This document shows, piece by piece, positions 43,653-54,344 of a stretch of 64,000 nucleotides of DNA. The notes below the pieces were generated by a model that was given only the letters and a program-made list of their open reading frames with translations, ran no database searches and was not told the DNA's origin. The DNA is from Ancylobacter sp. Lp-2 (GTDB taxonomy: Bacteria > Pseudomonadota > Alphaproteobacteria > Rhizobiales > Xanthobacteraceae), in NCBI RefSeq assembly GCF_020523795.1, contig NZ_JAJALI010000007.1:124001-188000 (forward strand), read 5' to 3'. Numbering within the stretch: the stretch's first letter is position 1; each line of letters begins with the position of its first letter. The position numbers and the translations under genes were made by a program.

Positions 43653-44885
43653 ATGAGGCCGATGAGGTGGCGCGTGACGGGGCCGGCGTTGATCGGCGTC
43701 GTGGGACTCGCTCTGGCAGTGTCGGGCTGCACGGAGAAGAACGAGTACGTGCCGCCGCCGCCGCCCAAGGTCTCGGTGGCCGCACCGTTCGAGCAGCCGG
43801 TCATCCGCTATCTCGAACTGACCGGCAATACGGCGTCCATCAATTCCGTCGACCTCGTCGCGCGCGTCGAGGGCTTCCTGATGTCGATCGACTACAAGGA
43901 CGGCGCGACGGTGAAGAAGGGCGACCGGCTCTTCCTCATCCAGCAGGACACCTACCAGGCCGATCTCGACCAGGCCAAGGCGTCGCTTGCTTCCGCCAAC
44001 GCCCAGCTCACCAACGCCCAGGCGGAGTATCAGCGCCAAGCGACGCTCGGCCAGCAGGACTTCTCCTCGCAGGCGGTGGTCGACAAGGCACGCGCCGCGC
44101 GCGACCAGGCGCAAGCGGCGGTCGATTCGGCCAAGGCGAATGTCGAGGTCGCCACCATCAATTACGGCTACACCACGGTGGTGGCGCCGTTCGACGGCAT
44201 CGTCACCCGCCATCTCGCCGATGTCGGGCAGCTGGTTGGCCAGGGGCAGCCGACCAAGCTGGCGACCATCGTGCAGATGGACCCGATCTATGCCTATTTC
44301 AGCCTGAGCGAAAACCAGGTGCTGCGCATCAAGCAGGCGTTGGCCGAATCGGGCCGCACCATCGAGCAGGTCAAGGAGATCGAGATCGACATCGGCCTGC
44401 AGAACGAGGACGGCTACCCGCACCAGGGTCGGCTGGACTACGTCTCGCCGGAGGTCGATCCCTCGACCGGCACGCTGCTGGTGCGGGGCCTGTTCGAGAA
44501 CAAGACGCTCTCCTTGCTGCCGGGCCTGTTCACCCGTGTGCGGGTGCCGGTGCAGCGGCTGCCCAACGCGCTGCTGGTGCCCGACACCGCCATCGGATCG
44601 GCGCAGCAGGGCAGCTACGTGCTGGTGGTCGGCAAAGACAACGTGGTCGAGCAGAAGGTGGTCACCACCGGGCAGCTCGTCGGCTCCTACCGGGTGATCG
44701 AGAGCGGGCTCTCCGCCGGCGACAAGGTCGTGGTGGGCGGCATCCAGCGCGCGGTGCCCGGTTCGAAGGTGGAGCCGGAGCCGGCGCCGCCTTCCGCGCC
44801 TCCGCCGGCAGCGCCCGCGCCGGCAGCGCCCGCCGCGGCGAAGCCGGCCGCGCCTGCCGCCGCGCCGCCCGCCGCCAAGCCCTGA
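43653..44885 (+). CDS. RND efflux periplasmic adaptor (membrane-fusion lipoprotein)
   Basis: ATG 43653 behind GGGGG gives 410 residues; an earlier TTG at 43638 is unlikely. Residues 1-27 end in the lipobox LAVSGC, so Cys is lipidated and the protein is anchored to the inner membrane. The biotinyl-lipoyl half motifs, a long coiled-coil hairpin (KASLASANAQLTNAQAEYQR), a beta-barrel and the membrane-proximal domain (PDTAIGSAQQGSYVLVVG) follow in AcrA order. The C-terminal 45 residues are Pro/Ala-rich. It pairs with the pump gene 79 bp downstream; no outer-membrane channel gene is adjacent. Confidence 0.93.
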   Translation: MRPMRWRVTGPALIGVVGLALAVSGCTEKNEYVPPPPPKVSVAAPFEQPVIRYLELTGNTASINSVDLVARVEGFLMSIDYKDGATVKKGDRLFLIQQDTYQADLDQAKASLASANAQLTNAQAEYQRQATLGQQDFSSQAVVDKARAARDQAQAAVDSAKANVEVATINYGYTTVVAPFDGIVTRHLADVGQLVGQGQPTKLATIVQMDPIYAYFSLSENQVLRIKQALAESGRTIEQVKEIEIDIGLQNEDGYPHQGRLDYVSPEVDPSTGTLLVRGLFENKTLSLLPGLFTRVRVPVQRLPNALLVPDTAIGSAQQGSYVLVVGKDNVVEQKVVTTGQLVGSYRVIESGLSAGDKVVVGGIQRAVPGSKVEPEPAPPSAPPPAAPAPAAPAAAKPAAPAAAPPAAKP

Positions 44886-44964
44886 CACATACCGGCACGT
44901 TCGCCGCCCGGCGTCGGGTGGTACCTGACATCGCTACCGGCAGACCCGCAACAAGGCACGAGCC

Positions 44965-47900
44965 ATGATCTCCCGCTTCTTCATCGAACGGCCGGTTCTG
45001 TCGAACGTCCTGGCGCTGGTCTTCGTGCTGATCGGCGCGGTGGCGCTGTTCAAGCTGCCGGTCTCGCAATATCCCAACGTCGTGCCGCCGACCGTGCAGG
45101 TGACGACGCTCTATCCCGGCGCCAGCGCCCGCACCCTGGTCGACACCGTGGCGCTGCCGATCGAGCAGCAGGTCAACGGCGTGCAGGGCATGCTCTACAT
45201 GCAGTCGACCAGCGCGTCGGACGGCACCTACACGCTCACCGTGACCTTCGCCATCGGCACCGATCCCGATCTGGCGCAGGTGCTGGTGCAGAACCGCGTC
45301 GCCATCGCCATGGCCTCGCTGCCGCAGGCGGTGCAGGTGCAGGGCGTGACGACGCAGAAGAAATCCACCGCCATCCTGCAATTCGTCGCGCTGTACTCGC
45401 CGGACGGGCGCTATGACAGCCTGTTCCTCGCCAATTACGGCATCATCAACCTGCAGGACGAGATCGCCCGCCTGCCGGGCGTCGGCAATGTCAACGTGTT
45501 CGGCTCCGGCCAGTATGCGATGCGCATCTGGCTCAATCCCGACGAGATGCAGGCGCGCGGGCTGACCCCGAGCGACGTCATCTCCATCGTCCAGCAGCAG
45601 AGCCAGGAGGTCGCCTCGGGCGTCGTCGGCATGCCGCCGGTGCCGAAGGGGCAGAACTTCCAGTACACGCTGAACATCGCCGGGCGGCTCAACGATGCCG
45701 CCGACTACGAGAACATCATCGTCAAGGTCGACAACGCCAATGGCGGGCGGATCACCCGCCTGCGCGACGTGGCGCGGGTGGAGATCGGGGCGCAGACCTA
45801 CAGCCAGGTCTTCACCTTCAACGGCCGGCAGTCCGCCTCGCTCGGCATCTACCAGCTGCCCGAGGCGAACTCGCTGCAGGTGGCGCAGGAAGTCCGCGAC
45901 AAGATGGCGGAACTCTCCAAGGACTTCCCGCCCGGCCTGGCCTACGCAGTGCCCTTCGATACCACGGTGTTCGTCAACGCCTCGATCACCGAGGTGTACA
46001 AGACGCTGTTCGAGGCCGGCATCCTGGTGCTGATCGTCATTCTGGTGTTCCTGCAGGACTGGCGGGCGACGCTGGTGCCGGCCACCACCGTGCCGGTCAC
46101 CATCATCGGCACCTTCGCGGCGATGGCGGCGATGGGCTTCACGGTGAACCTGTCGACGCTGTTCGCCATCGTGCTCGCCATCGGCATCGTGGTCGACGAC
46201 GCCATCGTCATCGTCGAGGGCGTGGCGCGGCACATCGAGCGCGGCCTGCCGGGGCGGCAGGCGGCCGAGAAGGCGATGGACGAGCTGTTCGGCCCGATCA
46301 TCGGCATCACGCTGGTGCTGATGTCGGTGTTCATTCCGGCCGCCTTCATGCCGGGCCTCACCGGCCAGCTCTACCAGCAATTCGCCCTCGTCATCGCCGC
46401 CACCGCCTTCATCTCGGCGATCAACGCGATGACGCTGAAGCCGACGCAATGTGCGCTGTGGCTGCGCCCGCCGGTGCCGCCGGAGAAGCGCAACTTCTTC
46501 TATCGCGGCTTCAATGCCGTCTACGAACGTGCCGAGCGCGGCTATGCCGGCCTCATCCGCCGCATGGTGAAGGTGAGCTACTTTACCGCCCTTGTCGGGC
46601 TCATCCTGATCGGCGTCTCGATCTGGGGCATCACCCGGGTGCCCACCGGCTTCCTGCCGACCGAGGACCAGGGCTATGTGCTGATCGGCGCGCAACTGCC
46701 CGATGCCGCCTCGCTCGAGCGCACCCAGGCGGTGATGGAGAAGGTCTCCAAGATCGCCCAGGACACGCCCGGCGTGGAGAACGTCATCACCATTTCCGGC
46801 GTCTCGGTGCTCGACAATAATGCCACCCTGCCCAATGGCGGCGTCGCCTATGTGATGCTCAAGGACTGGGATGTGCGGGACAAGGCCGGGCAGGGGCTGC
46901 TGGAGATCTACACCTCGCTGAACCGCGAGCTGCAGCAGATCCAGGAGGCGGCGACCTTCGTGCTGGTGCCGCCACCGATCCAGGGCATCGGCAACGCCTC
47001 GGGCTTCACCATGATGGTGGAATCGCGCGACGGCAGCTTCGACTTCCCCAAGCTGCAGAGCGTCACCCAGCAGATCAGCGCGAACGCTGAATCGCAATCG
47101 GCAATCCAGCACCTGAGCACCTCGTTCCGTGCCAGCGTGCCGCAGCTGTTCATGACCATCGACCGGGTGAAGGCCGAGACGCTGGGCGTCACCGTCGGCC
47201 AGGTGTTCTCCACCATCCAGGGCTATGTCGGATCGAGCTACGTCACCCAGTTCAACCAGTTCGGCCAGACGTTCCAGGCCTATGTGCAGTCGGACAGCGA
47301 GTTCCGCCGCACGCCGGAACAGATCCTCGGCATGAAGATCAAGACGCCGTCCGGCGAGATGGTGCCGATCGGCACGCTGGCGACCATCAAGCCGGTGTTG
47401 GGGCCGCCGCTGATCACGCTGTACAACCTGTACCCGGCCTCCACCATCGTCGGCGTGCAGTCCACCGGCTTCTCGTCCGGCCAGGCGCTCGACATCATGA
47501 AGCAGGTGGCCGACGACACGCTGCCGCCCGGCATGGGCTTCAACTGGAGCGCCATGTCCTATCAGGAGGTGGTGGTCGGCAACGAGATCTACTTCGTGTT
47601 CGGCCTCGCCATCCTGCTGGTCTATTTCGTGCTGGCCGGCCAGTATGAGAGCTGGATCCAGCCGCTGTCGGTGCTCCTCGCCGTGCCGCTGGCGCTGCTC
47701 GGTACCGTGGCGGCGCTGACCGGCCTCGGGGTCGCCAACAACCTCTACACCCAGATCGGCCTGATCCTCCTCATCGCGCTGTCGGCGAAGAACGCCATTC
47801 TGATCGTCGAATTCGCGCGCGAGAAACGCGCGGAGGGGATGGAGATCGCCGAGGCGGCGGTGGAGGCGGCGCGGCTGCGCTTCCGGCCGATCCTGATGAC

Positions 47901-48159
47901 CTCCTTCGCCTTCATTCTCGGCGTGCTACCGCTGGTGCTCGCTACCGGCGCCGGTGCCAATTCGCGTAAGTCGATCGGCATCGCGGTGTTCTCCGGCATG
48001 CTGGCCTCGACCTGCCTCGCCGTGCTGTTCGTGCCGTCCTTCTACGCGGTACTGCAGCGCTTCGAGGAGCGCGGCAAGCGCAAGGCCAAGCCGGGTGCCG
48101 CGCCGGAGGCGTCGGCCGGTCCGGAGCCGGGCGAGGGCGAGGCGAAGCCGGTCGCCTGA
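44965..48159 (+). CDS. RND multidrug efflux pump (HAE1, AcrB/MexB type)
   Basis: 1064 residues, normal length. It opens MISRFFIERPVLSNVLALVF with the first helix; the proton-relay residues are present (Asp-Asp in GIVVDDAIVIVE near residue 410, Lys in ALSAKNAILIVEFAREKR near 940). Two large periplasmic loops, twelve helices. It exports drugs or toxic compounds in exchange for protons together with the adaptor upstream and an outer-membrane channel encoded elsewhere. The C-terminus is a Pro/Glu/Ala-rich tail. No local repressor is evident. Confidence 0.95.
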   Translation: MISRFFIERPVLSNVLALVFVLIGAVALFKLPVSQYPNVVPPTVQVTTLYPGASARTLVDTVALPIEQQVNGVQGMLYMQSTSASDGTYTLTVTFAIGTDPDLAQVLVQNRVAIAMASLPQAVQVQGVTTQKKSTAILQFVALYSPDGRYDSLFLANYGIINLQDEIARLPGVGNVNVFGSGQYAMRIWLNPDEMQARGLTPSDVISIVQQQSQEVASGVVGMPPVPKGQNFQYTLNIAGRLNDAADYENIIVKVDNANGGRITRLRDVARVEIGAQTYSQVFTFNGRQSASLGIYQLPEANSLQVAQEVRDKMAELSKDFPPGLAYAVPFDTTVFVNASITEVYKTLFEAGILVLIVILVFLQDWRATLVPATTVPVTIIGTFAAMAAMGFTVNLSTLFAIVLAIGIVVDDAIVIVEGVARHIERGLPGRQAAEKAMDELFGPIIGITLVLMSVFIPAAFMPGLTGQLYQQFALVIAATAFISAINAMTLKPTQCALWLRPPVPPEKRNFFYRGFNAVYERAERGYAGLIRRMVKVSYFTALVGLILIGVSIWGITRVPTGFLPTEDQGYVLIGAQLPDAASLERTQAVMEKVSKIAQDTPGVENVITISGVSVLDNNATLPNGGVAYVMLKDWDVRDKAGQGLLEIYTSLNRELQQIQEAATFVLVPPPIQGIGNASGFTMMVESRDGSFDFPKLQSVTQQISANAESQSAIQHLSTSFRASVPQLFMTIDRVKAETLGVTVGQVFSTIQGYVGSSYVTQFNQFGQTFQAYVQSDSEFRRTPEQILGMKIKTPSGEMVPIGTLATIKPVLGPPLITLYNLYPASTIVGVQSTGFSSGQALDIMKQVADDTLPPGMGFNWSAMSYQEVVVGNEIYFVFGLAILLVYFVLAGQYESWIQPLSVLLAVPLALLGTVAALTGLGVANNLYTQIGLILLIALSAKNAILIVEFAREKRAEGMEIAEAAVEAARLRFRPILMTSFAFILGVLPLVLATGAGANSRKSIGIAVFSGMLASTCLAVLFVPSFYAVLQRFEERGKRKAKPGAAPEASAGPEPGEGEAKPVA

Positions 48160-48400
48160 TCGGCACCGCAGTAGGGCAGGGCGCGGTATTGTTCGCCTGC
48201 CTCGATAACAGGCATGAGGCTGGCGCTTCCCTGGGCGTCCGTCGCCGCCGAGCGCGCGATTGCCTGCCGTTGGGCCATGCCGGGCACGGCACGATTCCTG
48301 CGTTGATGGTGCGACGGAAGCCGCTCGCCCCTTCCGGGCGGGCGGATCGTCGGCGTAGTCTGGCGTCCCGTGTCCGCGTTGGTAAAGTTCAGTTGGTGCC

Positions 48401-51400
48401 ATGACAATTTTCGCCAGCCTGCATCACGTCACGGCTTACAAATATGACCGCCCGGTCGTGCTGGGCCCCCAGATCATCAGGCTGCGTCCAGCGCCGCATT
48501 GCCGCACGCCGGTGAAGAGCTATTCGCTCAAGGTCACGCCCTCGAACCATTTCGTGAACTGGCAGCAGGACCCGTTCGGCAACTGGATGGCCCGCTTCGT
48601 CTTCCCGGAGCCGGCGACGGAATTCCGCGTCGAGGTCGACCTCATCGCCGACATGACCGTCTACAATCCCTTCGACTTCTTCGTCGAGGAATATGCCGAG
48701 ACGCTGCCCTTCGCTTACACGCCCGAACTCGCCAAGGAACTGATCCCCTATCTCGAGCCCGAGGAGGGCGGTCCGCTGCTCGACGCCTATGTCGAGAAGG
48801 TGCGGCCCAAGGATGGCGAGAAAACCGTCGACTATCTGGTGCAGCTCAACCAGCAACTCCAGTCGGACGTGAACTATCTCATCCGCATGGAGCCCGGCGT
48901 GCAGGCGCCGGACGAGACGCTGAGCCTCAAGGCGGGTTCCTGCCGCGATTCCGGCTGGCTGCTGGTGCAGATCCTGCGCCGGCTCGGCCTCGCCGCCCGT
49001 TTCGTCTCCGGCTATCTCATCCAGCTGAAGCCCGACGTGAAGGCGCTGGACGGGCCGGTGGGCACCGAGGTCGACTTCACCGATCTGCATGCCTGGTGCG
49101 AAGTGTACCTGCCCGGCGCCGGCTGGATCGGCTTCGATCCGACTTCCGGCCTGCTCTGCGGCGAGAGCCATTTGCCGCTCTGCGCCACGCCGAGCTACCG
49201 CTCGGCGGCGCCGATCTCCGGCGGCTTCAGTGCCGAGGAGAACACCAAGACCGAGTTCGACTTCGAGATGAAGGTGACGCGCGTCGCCGAGAAGCCGCGC
49301 GTCACGCTACCGTTTTCCGACACGGCCTGGACCGCGCTCGACGCGCTGGGCGACAAGGTGGATGCCGACCTCGCCGCGCAGGATGTGCGGCTCACCATGG
49401 GCGGCGAGCCGACCTTCATCTCCATCGATGACTATCAGAGCGCCGAATGGAACACCGCGGCGGTGGGGCCCACCAAGCGCATGCGGGCGGACGACCTGGT
49501 CCGGCGCCTGCGCAAGCGCTTCGCGCCCGGCGGCATGCTGCATTACGGGCAGGGCAAATGGTACCCCGGCGAGAGTTTGCCGCGCTGGACCTTCTCGCTG
49601 TACTGGCGCAAGGACGGCAAGCCGATCTGGCGCGACCCGGCGCTGATTGCCGCCGAAACGCAGACCGGTGCGGTGATCGATGAGGCCAAGGCTTTCACCG
49701 AGAATCTCGCCGACCGGCTCGGGCTCGCCAAGGTCTATGCCCAGCCGGCATTCGAGGACGCCGCGCACTGGATCCTCAAGGAAGGCGACCTGCCTGAGAA
49801 TGTCGACGCGCTCGATTCCAAGCTGGAGAACCCGGAGGAGCGCGCCCGCCTCGCCCGCGTCTTCTCCCGCGGCCTCGGCCGGCCGAGCGGCTATGTGCTG
49901 CCGGTGCAGCGCTGGCAGGCGCGTGGCCATCTTGGCTGGATCAGCGAGCTCTGGCAGTTCCGGCGCGGCAAGCTGCTGCTGGTGCCGGGCGACAGCCCGG
50001 TCGGCTATCGCCTGCCGCTCGCCAGCCTGCCCTGGGTGCCGCCGGCCCTCTATCCCTATGTGAACCCCGCCGACCCCATGACCATCACCGGCGACCTGCC
50101 GGATGCCGAGGCGCTGCACCAGCGCTACCGGCGGGTGGACAATGAGGAGGGGCATCAGGAGAAGGTCGACCAGATCCTCACCGGTACCGGTTCGGTGCGT
50201 ACGGCGCTTTCCGTCGAGCCGCGCGACGGCCGCCTCTGCATCTTCATGCCGCCGACCGAGCGGCTGGAAGACTATCTGGAGCTTCTGGCCGCCATCGAGG
50301 TGAGCGCCGCCGAGCTGAAGCTGCCGGTGCATATCGAGGGCTATGCGCCGCCGGTCGATCCGCGGCTGAACGTCATCCGCGTCGCCCCCGATCCCGGCGT
50401 CATCGAGGTCAACGTCCATCCGGCGGTGAACTGGAAGACCTGCGTCGAGATCACCCGCGATCTCTATGAGGATGCCCGCCAGACCCGGCTCGGCACCGAG
50501 AAGTTCATGGTCGATGGCCGCCACACCGGCACCGGCGGCGGCAATCACGTCGTGGTCGGCGGCGCCACCCCGGCCGACAGCCCGTTCCTGCGCCGGCCGG
50601 ACCTGTTGAAGAGCCTGGTGCTCTACTGGCAGCGCCACCCCTCGCTGTCCTACCTGTTCTCCGGCCTGTTCATCGGCCCGACCAGCCAAGCGCCGCGCAT
50701 CGACGAGGCCCGGCACGACAGCCTGTACGAGCTGGAGATCGCGCTTGCCAACGTGCCGGCGCCGGGCAAGGGCTATGCGCCGCCGCCCTGGCTGGTCGAC
50801 CGGCTGTTCCGCAACCTGCTCACCGACGTCACCGGCAACACCCACCGCTCCGAGATATGCATCGACAAGCTGTTCTCGCCGGACGGGCCGACCGGCCGGC
50901 TCGGCCTCGTCGAGTTCCGCTCCTTCGAGATGCCGCCAGACTGGCGCATGAGCCTCGCGCAGCAATTGCTACTGCGGGCGCTGATCGCCTGGTTCTGGCG
51001 CGAGCCGCAGGAAGGGGAGCTGACCCGCTGGGGTACCGCGCTCGCCGACCGCTTCATGCTGCCGCACTTCGTCTGGGCCGACTTTCAGGACGTTCTCGGC
51101 GACCTCGACCGGGCCGGCTACCACGTCGATCCCGCCTGGTTCGAGGCGCAGCGTGAGTTCCGCTTCCCCTATTTCGGCCAGGTCGAGCATGGCGGCGTGC
51201 AGTTGGAGATCCGCCAGGCGCTGGAACCCTGGCATGTGCTGGGCGAGGAGGGGGCGATCGGCGGCACGGTGCGCTTCGTCGATTCCTCGGTGGAGCGCCT
51301 GCAGGTGCGGGTGGAGGGCTTCAACCCGACCCGCCATGTCGTCGCCTGCAATGGGCGCCGCATGCCGCTGATCCCGACCGGCCGCTTCGGCGAATATGTG

Positions 51401-51712
51401 GCGGGCGTGCGCTTCAAGGCGTGGCAGCCGGCCTCCGGCCTGCACCCGACGATTCCCGTGCACGCGCCGCTGACCTTCGACATCGTCGATCAGTGGTCGA
51501 ACCGCTCGCTCGGCGGCTGCGTCTATCATGTCGCACATCCCGGCGGCCGCAATTACGAGACTTTTCCGGTGAATTCCTACGAGGCGCAGGCCCGGCGACT
51601 GGCGCGCTTCCAGGATTACGGCCACACTCCCGGCTATCTGTTCGTGCCGTCCGAGGAGCCGACGCCGGAATTCCCCGCCACCCTCGATCTCAGGAGACCG
51701 GCGCGGATCTGA
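48401..51712 (+). CDS. Transglutaminase-DUF2126 fusion protein
   Basis: 1103 residues. Residues 1-90 are the bacterial transglutaminase N-domain ([20 protein letters not shown]), the core has Cys in AGSCRDSGW (about 182), His in DLHAWCEVY (about 229) and Asp in GFDPTS (about 246); the triad is complete. The remaining 800 residues are DUF2126, with [36 protein letters not shown] and [14 protein letters not shown] blocks. In many bacteria this gene stands next to an ATP-grasp/alpha-E gene and another transglutaminase, as here; comparative work (Iyer and colleagues on ATP-grasp amidoligases) predicts a peptide-making or peptide-tagging role. Substrate unknown. Confidence 0.92.
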   Translation: MTIFASLHHVTAYKYDRPVVLGPQIIRLRPAPHCRTPVKSYSLKVTPSNHFVNWQQDPFGNWMARFVFPEPATEFRVEVDLIADMTVYNPFDFFVEEYAETLPFAYTPELAKELIPYLEPEEGGPLLDAYVEKVRPKDGEKTVDYLVQLNQQLQSDVNYLIRMEPGVQAPDETLSLKAGSCRDSGWLLVQILRRLGLAARFVSGYLIQLKPDVKALDGPVGTEVDFTDLHAWCEVYLPGAGWIGFDPTSGLLCGESHLPLCATPSYRSAAPISGGFSAEENTKTEFDFEMKVTRVAEKPRVTLPFSDTAWTALDALGDKVDADLAAQDVRLTMGGEPTFISIDDYQSAEWNTAAVGPTKRMRADDLVRRLRKRFAPGGMLHYGQGKWYPGESLPRWTFSLYWRKDGKPIWRDPALIAAETQTGAVIDEAKAFTENLADRLGLAKVYAQPAFEDAAHWILKEGDLPENVDALDSKLENPEERARLARVFSRGLGRPSGYVLPVQRWQARGHLGWISELWQFRRGKLLLVPGDSPVGYRLPLASLPWVPPALYPYVNPADPMTITGDLPDAEALHQRYRRVDNEEGHQEKVDQILTGTGSVRTALSVEPRDGRLCIFMPPTERLEDYLELLAAIEVSAAELKLPVHIEGYAPPVDPRLNVIRVAPDPGVIEVNVHPAVNWKTCVEITRDLYEDARQTRLGTEKFMVDGRHTGTGGGNHVVVGGATPADSPFLRRPDLLKSLVLYWQRHPSLSYLFSGLFIGPTSQAPRIDEARHDSLYELEIALANVPAPGKGYAPPPWLVDRLFRNLLTDVTGNTHRSEICIDKLFSPDGPTGRLGLVEFRSFEMPPDWRMSLAQQLLLRALIAWFWREPQEGELTRWGTALADRFMLPHFVWADFQDVLGDLDRAGYHVDPAWFEAQREFRFPYFGQVEHGGVQLEIRQALEPWHVLGEEGAIGGTVRFVDSSVERLQVRVEGFNPTRHVVACNGRRMPLIPTGRFGEYVAGVRFKAWQPASGLHPTIPVHAPLTFDIVDQWSNRSLGGCVYHVAHPGGRNYETFPVNSYEAQARRLARFQDYGHTPGYLFVPSEEPTPEFPATLDLRRPARI

Positions 51713-51811
51713 TGCCTCGCCGGTGGACGGGATGTGGCGCATCGGCGTGGTGGCTCGCCGCGCGCCGCTAGGCCGTGTAGGACGTGCCGGAGTTCCTGAA
51801 TCGGGGAGGCC

Positions 51812-54325
51812 ATGGCGGGAGGGAGCGAGCTGCAGGCGTTGACGCGCCGCTTCGAAACCGAAGCGGCGGAATCGCTGCTGTCCGGTTATCGGCCGCTGCC
51901 CGGCGTGCATGACGAACTCGTCGATGCCGACGGCAAGCTGCGCCCGCATTGGGGACCGCTGCTCGCCGCGCTGGCCGAAATGGGGGTGGAGGAGGTCAAC
52001 CGCCTCTTCACCGCCGCCGACCGCTATCTCTACCGTTCCGGCGTGTTCTATCGCGTCTATGACGATGCCGGCGGCGGCGAGCGGCCCTGGCCGCTGGCGC
52101 ATCTGCCGCTGCTCATCGACGAAGGCGAATGGCAGGCGCTGTCGCGCGGCCTGATCCAGCGGGCGCAGATGCTGGAATCGGTGCTGGCCGATATCTATGG
52201 CGACGGCGAACTGGTGCGCTCCGGCGCGCTGCCGGCGGCGGCGGTGGCCGGCAGCCCGGAATTCCTGCGCCCGCTCGTCGGCGTCGATCCGCATGGCGGC
52301 AGCTTCCTGCGCCTCTACGCCGCCGATCTCGGCCGCGGGCCGGACGGGCGCTGGTGGGTGCTGCAGGACCGCACGCAGTCGCCGTCCGGCGCCGGCTACG
52401 CGCTGGAGAACCGCATCGCCATCTCGCGTTCGCTGCCGGATCTGTCGCGCTCGATGAACGTCGTGCGGCTGGCCGGCTATTTCCAGGGCCTGCGCGCCGG
52501 CCTGACCCGGCTCGACCTGTCCGGCGAGGGCCGGGTGGGGCTGCTGACCCCCGGTCAGCTCAACGAAACCTATTTCGAGCATGCCTATCTCGCCCGCTAT
52601 CTCGGCTTCGTGCTGCTGGAGGGCGAGGACCTGACGGTGCGCGACAACGCCGTCTATGTGCGCACCGTCGCCGGGCTGAAGCGCGTCGACGTGCTGATGC
52701 GCCGCCTCGACGCCGATTTCGCCGATCCGCTGGAGCTCAACCCGCGCTCGCATCTCGGCGTTCCCGGCCTGGTGCAGGCGATCCGCTCCGGCGGGGTGGC
52801 GCTCGCCAACGCGCTCGGCGCCGGGCTGATCGAAGCGCCGCTGATGATGAGCTTCCTGCCGAAGATCGGCCCGCGCGTGCTTGGCGAGGACCTCGCCCTG
52901 CCGAATGTCGCCACCTGGTGGTGTGGCCAGAAAGCCGAACGCGAGCGGGTGCTGGACGAGTTCGACGACCTCGTCATCGCTCCCGCCTTCGCCCGTACCC
53001 TGCCGGGGCTGCTCGACGACGGGCCGGTGATCGGCGCCGACCTCAAGCCGGCCCGCCGCGAGGCGATCATCAAGGCCATCCGCACCCGCGGGGTGGATTT
53101 CATCGGCCAGGAGACCGTGCGCCTCTCCACCATGCCGTTGTGGCGCGACGGCCAGCTGGAGCCGCGGCCCTTCATCCTGCGCCTGTTCGTCGCCGCCACC
53201 GAGAAGGGCTGGCAGGTGATGCCCGGTGGCTTCTGCCGGGTTTCCGACAGCGTCGATTCCCGCGCCGTCACCATGCAGCGCGGCGGGCGCTCGGCCGATG
53301 TCTGGGTGCTCGGCAGCGGTCCGGTCGACCAGACGACGCTGCTGCCGGCGCCAGGCGCCGCCGAGGTGCGGCGGCAGATCGGCCCGCTGCCGAGCCGCGC
53401 CGCCGACAATTTCTTCTGGCTCGGCCGCTATGTGGAGCGCGCCGAACTCACCTTGCGGCTGCTGCGCACGCTGGTCGGGCGGCTGTCCTCCACCATCGAG
53501 GGCGACACCGCCTCGGTGGCCAAGCTCACCCAGCTCCTGCAGTCCTGGGGCGCGGTGCCGGCCGATCTCGCCTACACACACACCACCCGCCACGCCTTCG
53601 CCGCGCTGTCGCGCCGCGACCTCGCCGGCGCCCTGCCGAGCATCGTCGAGGCGGCACGCCAGACCGCCTCGGTGATCCGCGACCGCCTGTCGCCCGACGC
53701 CTGGCGCACCCTGGCCGACATGGCGCTGATGCTGGCGGAGCCGGTGCCCGCCAAGGGGGCGGAGGCCGAGGCGCATGAGCGGCTGGAGCGCTCGCTGCGG
53801 GCGCTCTCGGCGTTTTCCGGCCTCGCCTCGGAGAACATGAACCGCCAGGCCGGCTGGCGCTTCCTCGACCTCGGCCGGCGCATCGAACGCGGCATCTCCA
53901 CCGCCCGGCTGGCGCGGACGCTGGTGGGCGAGACGGTGAGCGCCGCGACGCTCGACGTGCTGCTAGAGCTCTGCGACAGCCAGATCACCTACCGCTCGCG
54001 CTATGTGATGACCGAGAGCCGGGCGCCGGTGCTCGACCTCGTGCTGCTCGACCCGGTCAATCCGCGCTCGCTCGCCTATCAGATCGACGCCATCGCCGAG
54101 CATCTCGACGAACTGCCCGGCCATCACGGCGACGAGCCGCCGCTGCCCGAGGAGCGTCTCGCCGCCCGCCTGCTCGCCTCGATGAAGGCCTTCAGTGCCA
54201 ACGAGTTCGACGATGCCCGGCTCACCGAGGTGGAGGGGCAGCTGATGGAGTTGTCAAACGACATCGCCGAGCACTATTTCATCCATCGCTCGCCGGTCGA
54301 GACGCCGTGGGACCTGCTGGCGTGA
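51812..54325 (+). CDS. Circularly permuted ATP-grasp ligase fused to alpha-E domain
   Basis: 837 residues. The first part (about 1-500) is a circularly permuted type-2 ATP-grasp: VLADIYGDGELV, WWVLQDRTQSPSGAGYALEN with ATP contacts, LLTPGQLNETYFEHAYLARY, DLKPARREAI and GFIGQE-like FIGQETVRLSTMP. From PLPSRAADNFFWLGRYVERA (about 520) onward it is an all-helical alpha-E domain. In most genomes these are two adjacent genes; here they are one protein. Known ATP-grasp ligases join a carboxylate to an amine through acyl phosphate, so a peptide amide bond is the expected product. It lies 100 bp after the DUF2126 gene. Confidence 0.92.
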   Translation: MAGGSELQALTRRFETEAAESLLSGYRPLPGVHDELVDADGKLRPHWGPLLAALAEMGVEEVNRLFTAADRYLYRSGVFYRVYDDAGGGERPWPLAHLPLLIDEGEWQALSRGLIQRAQMLESVLADIYGDGELVRSGALPAAAVAGSPEFLRPLVGVDPHGGSFLRLYAADLGRGPDGRWWVLQDRTQSPSGAGYALENRIAISRSLPDLSRSMNVVRLAGYFQGLRAGLTRLDLSGEGRVGLLTPGQLNETYFEHAYLARYLGFVLLEGEDLTVRDNAVYVRTVAGLKRVDVLMRRLDADFADPLELNPRSHLGVPGLVQAIRSGGVALANALGAGLIEAPLMMSFLPKIGPRVLGEDLALPNVATWWCGQKAERERVLDEFDDLVIAPAFARTLPGLLDDGPVIGADLKPARREAIIKAIRTRGVDFIGQETVRLSTMPLWRDGQLEPRPFILRLFVAATEKGWQVMPGGFCRVSDSVDSRAVTMQRGGRSADVWVLGSGPVDQTTLLPAPGAAEVRRQIGPLPSRAADNFFWLGRYVERAELTLRLLRTLVGRLSSTIEGDTASVAKLTQLLQSWGAVPADLAYTHTTRHAFAALSRRDLAGALPSIVEAARQTASVIRDRLSPDAWRTLADMALMLAEPVPAKGAEAEAHERLERSLRALSAFSGLASENMNRQAGWRFLDLGRRIERGISTARLARTLVGETVSAATLDVLLELCDSQITYRSRYVMTESRAPVLDLVLLDPVNPRSLAYQIDAIAEHLDELPGHHGDEPPLPEERLAARLLASMKAFSANEFDDARLTEVEGQLMELSNDIAEHYFIHRSPVETPWDLLA

Positions 54326-54344
54326 GTAAGAGCCCGTGGCAGTG

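Noticed and set aside
44662-47112. 816-codon minus-strand frame opposite the efflux genes
   Set aside because: Typical GC-rich antisense frame, full of HRHR and LVD runs; the RND genes are certain.
50969-53776. 935-codon minus-strand frame opposite the ATP-grasp gene
   Set aside because: Antisense of a confident gene with no recognisable domain.
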